NCBI GenBank assembly: GCA_004154925.1
Contig: QJNS01000431.1
Location: 1-36,907, forward strand
DNA length: 36,907 nt
Origin: Monosporascus cannonballus
Taxonomy: Eukaryota; Ascomycota; Sordariomycetes; Xylariales
Direction of reading: 5' to 3'
A program made the translations under genes and the position numbers. This document shows, piece by piece, positions 33,124 through 36,907 of this stretch (its first letter is position 1; the number at the start of each line of letters is the position of its first letter). Under the pieces are notes generated by a model that ran no database searches, was not told where the DNA came from, and was given only the letters and a program-made list of their open reading frames with translations.

Positions 33124-35460
33124 ATGGCGAGGTGGACGATAAGACGGACGGCCATATGTGCCGCGACGGTCGTATCCGGAGCCCTGGGGGACCAGGTCCT
33201 CGTCACAGGCGGGTTCTCGAATTGCGAATCCGACAAGTCGATTATGGTTCAGAAGGTCAACATGTCCTACAATAACGATGCGAAGCTAGTTACCTTCGAT
33301 GTTGCGGGGACGAGTAAGAGGGTCCAGAACGTTACGGCGACCCTCGTCGTCGAGGCGTACGGGAACGAGGTTTATGCGAATAGCTTCAATCCATGTGAAG
33401 CCGATACTTACGTGGATGAGCTATGCCCCGGTAAGTTTGTCCCCGAATCGGTCAATCACAATCGCTAACAGCTGCATAGCTCCGTCGGGATCTTTCGCCG
33501 CGCGCGGCAGCCAGGCAATCCCCCCCGCGTATGCTGACAGCATCCCGGGCATCGCTTTTCAGATACCCGACATCGCCGCACAGGCGACTCTGCGGCTTAA
33601 GGCCCTAGAAGATGGGACAGATGTTGGCTGTATCAAAGCGGAAGTCACCAACGGAAAGACTGCCGATATTCCCGCCGTTTCGTATGTTATAGCCGGCATA
33701 GCCGGAGCCGCGTTCGTGGCCACTGGTCTCTCGGCCGTGGGCGCTGCCTTGAGCGGGGGCGGCGGAGGAGGGGGCGTGGCGAGCCCGAGCTTTACCGAGA
33801 TGGTGGGCATCTTCCAGGGCTTTGCCATGAACGGCATGATGTCGGTAAACCATCCCCCGGTTTATCGGAGCTTTACGAAGAACTTCGGCTTCTCGACCGG
33901 CCTGATTCCGTGGCGAGAGATGCAGATGTCGATCGACAACTTCCGAGCAGCGACGGGTGGCAATTTGACCCGGGACAGCGTACGGTTCCTCGATAAAGCC
34001 ACCCTCGTGTTCCCGGACGGAAGCACGGCAGCCCCCAACGGCCCCCCTGTCAAGCGTGCTCTAGTGGGCTTTGCCGAGCTAGCTAGACGGCAGATTGAGA
34101 CTGAAATCAACACGACGGCGCCCGCCGATGGACAGGAACCGACGGGCGTCGAGTCCACAATCGAGGCTGCGGTTTCCGGCATTGAGGCGTATGCCAAGCA
34201 GTTCGCCGTGCCGAATTCGAACACCTTCATGACGGTCCTACTTGTCACCGCCATCATCATTGCGTCGATTATTGTCCTCATGCTTCTCGGCAAGGTCATT
34301 CTCGAAGCCTGGGCGCTTTTCGGCAGCTTTCCCCAGTCCCTATCCGGCTTCCGCAAGCACTACTGGGGTTCCATTGCCCGAACCATCACCTCCTTGATCC
34401 TGATGCTCTACGGCATCTGGGTCCTGTATTGCGTGTACCAGTTCACTTGCGGCGACTCCTGGGCGGCGCAGACCCTGGCGGGTGTCACCCTCCTCCTGTT
34501 CACCGGAATCCTCGCTTTCTTCTCGTGGAAAATCTGGAGCGTAGTCCATAACCTGAAGGTGACGGACGGCGACGCCGGCGGCCTATACGACGACAAGAAG
34601 ACCTGGATGAAGTACAGCCTCTTCTACGAAAGCTACAGGAGGAATTACTGGTGGATCTTCGTGCCGCTCATCGTCTACATGTTCGCCAAGGGCACCGTCC
34701 TTGCCGCGACGGATGGTCACGGCATGATACAGACGATTGCGATGCTGACCGTCGAGGGCCTCATGCTGGGCCTCCTGCTCTGGTCCAGGCCCTTCGAGCG
34801 CAAGTCCGGTAACGTGATCAACATCGCGATCCAGGTCGTGCGGTTCCTGTCCGTCGTCTGCGTCTTCTTCTTCGTCGAGGAGTTCCACATCGCCGAGACC
34901 ACGCAGACGGTCACGGGCGTCGTGCTCATTGCCATCCAGTCGGCCCTGACCGGCATCCTCGCCATCCTCATCGCCTGGAACGGCATCAACGCGTGCTGCA
35001 AGATGAACCCGCACCGACAGCGACGTAAGGAGATGGGTAAGTTGGGATTCCCCGAGTATCGTGATCGCCGCATCGTCTAACGTTTTTTTTTCCCTTACGA
35101 ACAGAAAAGTTGAGGCGCGAGGGAGACACCCTCACGCCCCTAGATGCCCGCAACTCCCTTCTTATGATGGAGCACGAAAAGGCCAACGGCACCACTTTCT
35201 CCATGGCCAACACCGCGTACTATTATGACGCGAAGCATCCGTCCTCGCGCGACGTCTCCCCCGAGCCCGCAAATCCGTACTCGGCAATGAACAACTCGTC
35301 CTTCAGCAGGCCGATGGCCCCGTACAAGGACCGGGACAGCCTTGTGTCCAACGCCGCGCCCATCGGCCAACAACCGACGCTCCCCTATGGAGGAGGGTAC
35401 GACAATTCCTACGGCGGCGGCGGTTACAACCAGAACGGCTACGGATATCGAGGGTTCTAG
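33124..35460 (+). CDS. FLC-family (flavin carrier / TRP-like) membrane protein
   Basis: Polytopic secretory-pathway or plasma-membrane protein of the fungal FLC/TRP-like family, linked in yeasts to FAD transport into the ER, calcium and cell-wall homeostasis. Exons 33124-33430, 33480-35036 and 35105-35460 give 739 residues. A signal peptide (about 1-22, ending SGALG) is followed by the lumenal ML-like domain with paired cysteines and N-glycosylation sites (NMSY, NVTAT). One membrane segment lies at about 168-192, then a glycine run. The C-terminal block (about 350-608) holds seven or so segments, for example FMTVLLVTAIIIASIIVLML, LILMLYGIWVLYCVYQF and VVRFLSVVCVFFFVEEF. A cytosolic tail follows, ending in Gly/Tyr/Asn repeats. 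Introns are supported by CTAAC branch motifs and frame. The closest known family members are yeast Flc1-Flc3. Transport substrate here is inferred only. Confidence 0.92.
33431..33479 (+). other. Intron 1 of the FLC-type gene
   Basis: GTAAGT donor at 33431, GCTAAC branch near 33464, CATAG acceptor ending at 33479; 49 nt, phase 1. It joins DELCP to APSGSFAARG. Confidence 0.92.
35037..35104 (+). other. Intron 2 of the FLC-type gene
   Basis: GTAAGT donor at 35037, TCTAAC branch near 35078, nine-T tract, ACAG acceptor ending at 35104; 68 nt, phase 1. It joins RRKEM to EKLRREGDT. If unspliced the protein would end 15 residues later at 35080. Confidence 0.92.
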
Positions 35461-35546
35461 TTTAGCTCGGTTTGGGCGGGGCAGCCGAAGTGAAGCCGGT
35501 CGAATACAGTCGCGTACGGTATTGTAGAGGCAGATCAGGAGGGCAG

Positions 35547-35596
35547 GCAGTCAGTCCGTCGGTCGGTCCGTCGGCCCGTCAGTCCGGTCGTCTGTC
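35547..35596. repeat. GTCN tetranucleotide tract in the FLC 3' region
   Basis: About twelve imperfect 4-bp units of the form GTCA/GTCC/GTCG in a row, about 90 bases after the stop codon. A microsatellite-like tract, probably in the 3' UTR. Confidence 0.7.
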
Positions 35597-36907
35597 ATGT
35601 GCATATGCCATATGAAAGAAGAGATCATAGACACGCATACATGCGTACGCGACGTACACGCGTCCGGGGTGCAAGGTATGATACTTTACGAGACCGCGGG
35701 GCGTTGGTTTAGCAAATGTGGGAGATGAGGCCGGGAAAGACATAGAAAATGGACTTGCGCCTAGAGCGCATGGTTCGGCACCGGCCACGGCCACGTCTGT
35801 CCCTTTATATATATCTCTATATGGTTTGTAATAAGAAATTCATACTTGTACATATTATCGCTTTCTAGGTACCAACCTGCCGACGCCTGAACTACGTGGA
35901 TTCTGAGTTTCGACGGCTGCCCCTGGCGAATACCTAGGTGCCTGTGGTGCTTCTACGTGAGATGGCGTGTATCGTTTTTCTTCTTCGTTATGCCCTCGTT
36001 GCTACCTGGGACGGGGCTGGTACATCGAGTGGAGCTGAAACCCCTGACAGGGGATGGCCGGTGACGATGCGGCCGGCTCTAGCGTCTGGTGCCCCTCCCT
36101 ACGAGACCACCTTGGATTTGAAACCCCATCACTGCACGACTAGGCTGCTCTACTATCCGAAGATTCCGTTGGACGGATTTAATGGAAGGAGTTAGCAACG
36201 GCACATACATCGGTAGGCTTCCCCGCCACTTTAGTCAAGCTTTCTCAAAGGTGCCCCGCTACGATCTCTCCTATAGAAGCGGGTGGCTCCATTTCCGTGC
36301 TCATTATAGGAGGTGGTGCGGTTGTGGGGAGATAGATGGAGACATATTCAACGAACTGGCCTCCGGCTGAGGTATGCTGTGCTTAGTGAGCTGCGTTAAG
36401 GTAACGTGATCAAAGCAACAATTGCGATCAGGCATTTTGTCTTGTCTTTTTTTTACATTGGCGTCGCTTTTACGGTTCTGATGTCCGGCGCTGCCACTTA
36501 CATGTTAATAAGCGGTCCCGGCTGCAAGGAGACTTTCCGCAGAGATGTTTCCGGCAGACCTCCGCAACGGGTAATAGAAGAGGCCCTCGATGATGCGTAG
36601 CTCCATCGTCTTGATATGTAATATGTCGGGGTTTATTATCGGCGTTAGGACTAGCATCAAGGCACTGCATGCTTGATTTCCATGTAGCCCTATAATCTTC
36701 TTGGTTAGTCTTGGACGGCAGTTGCAATGCACGAGTATATAAAGATTGCACCTCCTCCCGCCCTGGACCAAGTTGTGAAACTTATCCGCATTTCACATTC
36801 AACAGGCAGCGGCCATTGAACTCTAACCTACTTGGATACCGTGCCAACCAGTACACACCCCTCCCCCTAACCTCAACTACACTTATACTTCATCCCCCCC
36901 TCCCCCC
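35597..36907. other. Right-end intergenic region, no supported gene
   Basis: Starts with the AT-rich 3' flank of the FLC-type gene (TATATATAT near 35810 and AATAAG near 35831, possible polyadenylation context). A 64-codon frame at 36406-36600 encodes one hydrophobic segment and an acidic tail, but it begins with GTG and has no clear splice partner. The last 15 bases are almost all C (36893-36907). No RNA gene recognised. Confidence 0.5.

Noticed and set aside
1..36907. Secondary-metabolite cluster or other co-functional gene system
   Set aside because: Two or three regulators and transport-like proteins are present, but there is no backbone synthase, tailoring enzymes or shared pathway, and the genes are separated by kilobases of spacer.
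36893..36907. C-run at the right edge as a third sequencing gap
   Set aside because: Polarity is opposite to the two gaps (a left edge would show G), and the preceding 60 bases are naturally C-rich; it may be ordinary sequence.

Overview
The window reads as nuclear DNA of a filamentous ascomycete (Pezizomycotina, probably Sordariomycetes). Evidence: short GT-AG introns (48-105 nt, many with CTAAC-like branch points), fungal-only families (Gal4-type Zn2Cys6 regulators, a Cu-only GPI-anchored superoxide dismutase, an FLC/TRP-like channel, a Pezizomycotina-type C2H2 factor), CT-rich leaders before some genes, and long intergenic spaces. There is no sign of bacterial operons, rRNA, tRNA or CRISPR.

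Layout, left to right. (1) A Gal4-like Zn2Cys6 regulator on the minus strand, 1-1631, cut by the left edge. (2) A non-coding stretch to about 5.8 kb, then a secreted Cu-only superoxide dismutase, 6123-6925 (+). (3) A non-coding stretch holding an assembly gap bounded by poly-G and poly-C (10488-10555). (4) A molybdenum-cofactor-sulfurase-like PLP enzyme without a MOSC domain, 10848-12710 (+). (5) A 7.9-kb desert. (6) A second Zn2Cys6 regulator, 20585-21995 (+). (7) A DUF202-type membrane protein, 23177-23510 (-), whose first exon cannot be joined cleanly. (8) A non-coding stretch with a 186-bp MITE-like element with imperfect terminal inverted repeats and TA flanks (24645-24834), then a second poly-G/poly-C gap (26466-26563). 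(9) A 1164-residue C2H2 zinc-finger protein, 26584-30078 (+), starting 20 bases after that gap. (10) A possible unrecognised spliced gene on the minus strand, 31659-32302. (11) An FLC-type (flavin carrier/TRP-like) membrane protein, 33124-35460 (+). The right end has no gene I can support.

The genes do not form an obvious pathway or biosynthetic cluster: there is no backbone synthase and no shared substrate. Three encode regulators, three encode secretory or membrane proteins, and one is a sulfur-transfer enzyme. About one third of the window is coding. I did not find a convincing undescribed system. The observations most worth checking are the MITE-like element, the MOSC-less sulfurase with a disordered tail, the unresolved DUF202 gene, the possible hidden gene at 31.7-32.3 kb, and the two gaps whose homopolymer edges look like sequencing artefacts.
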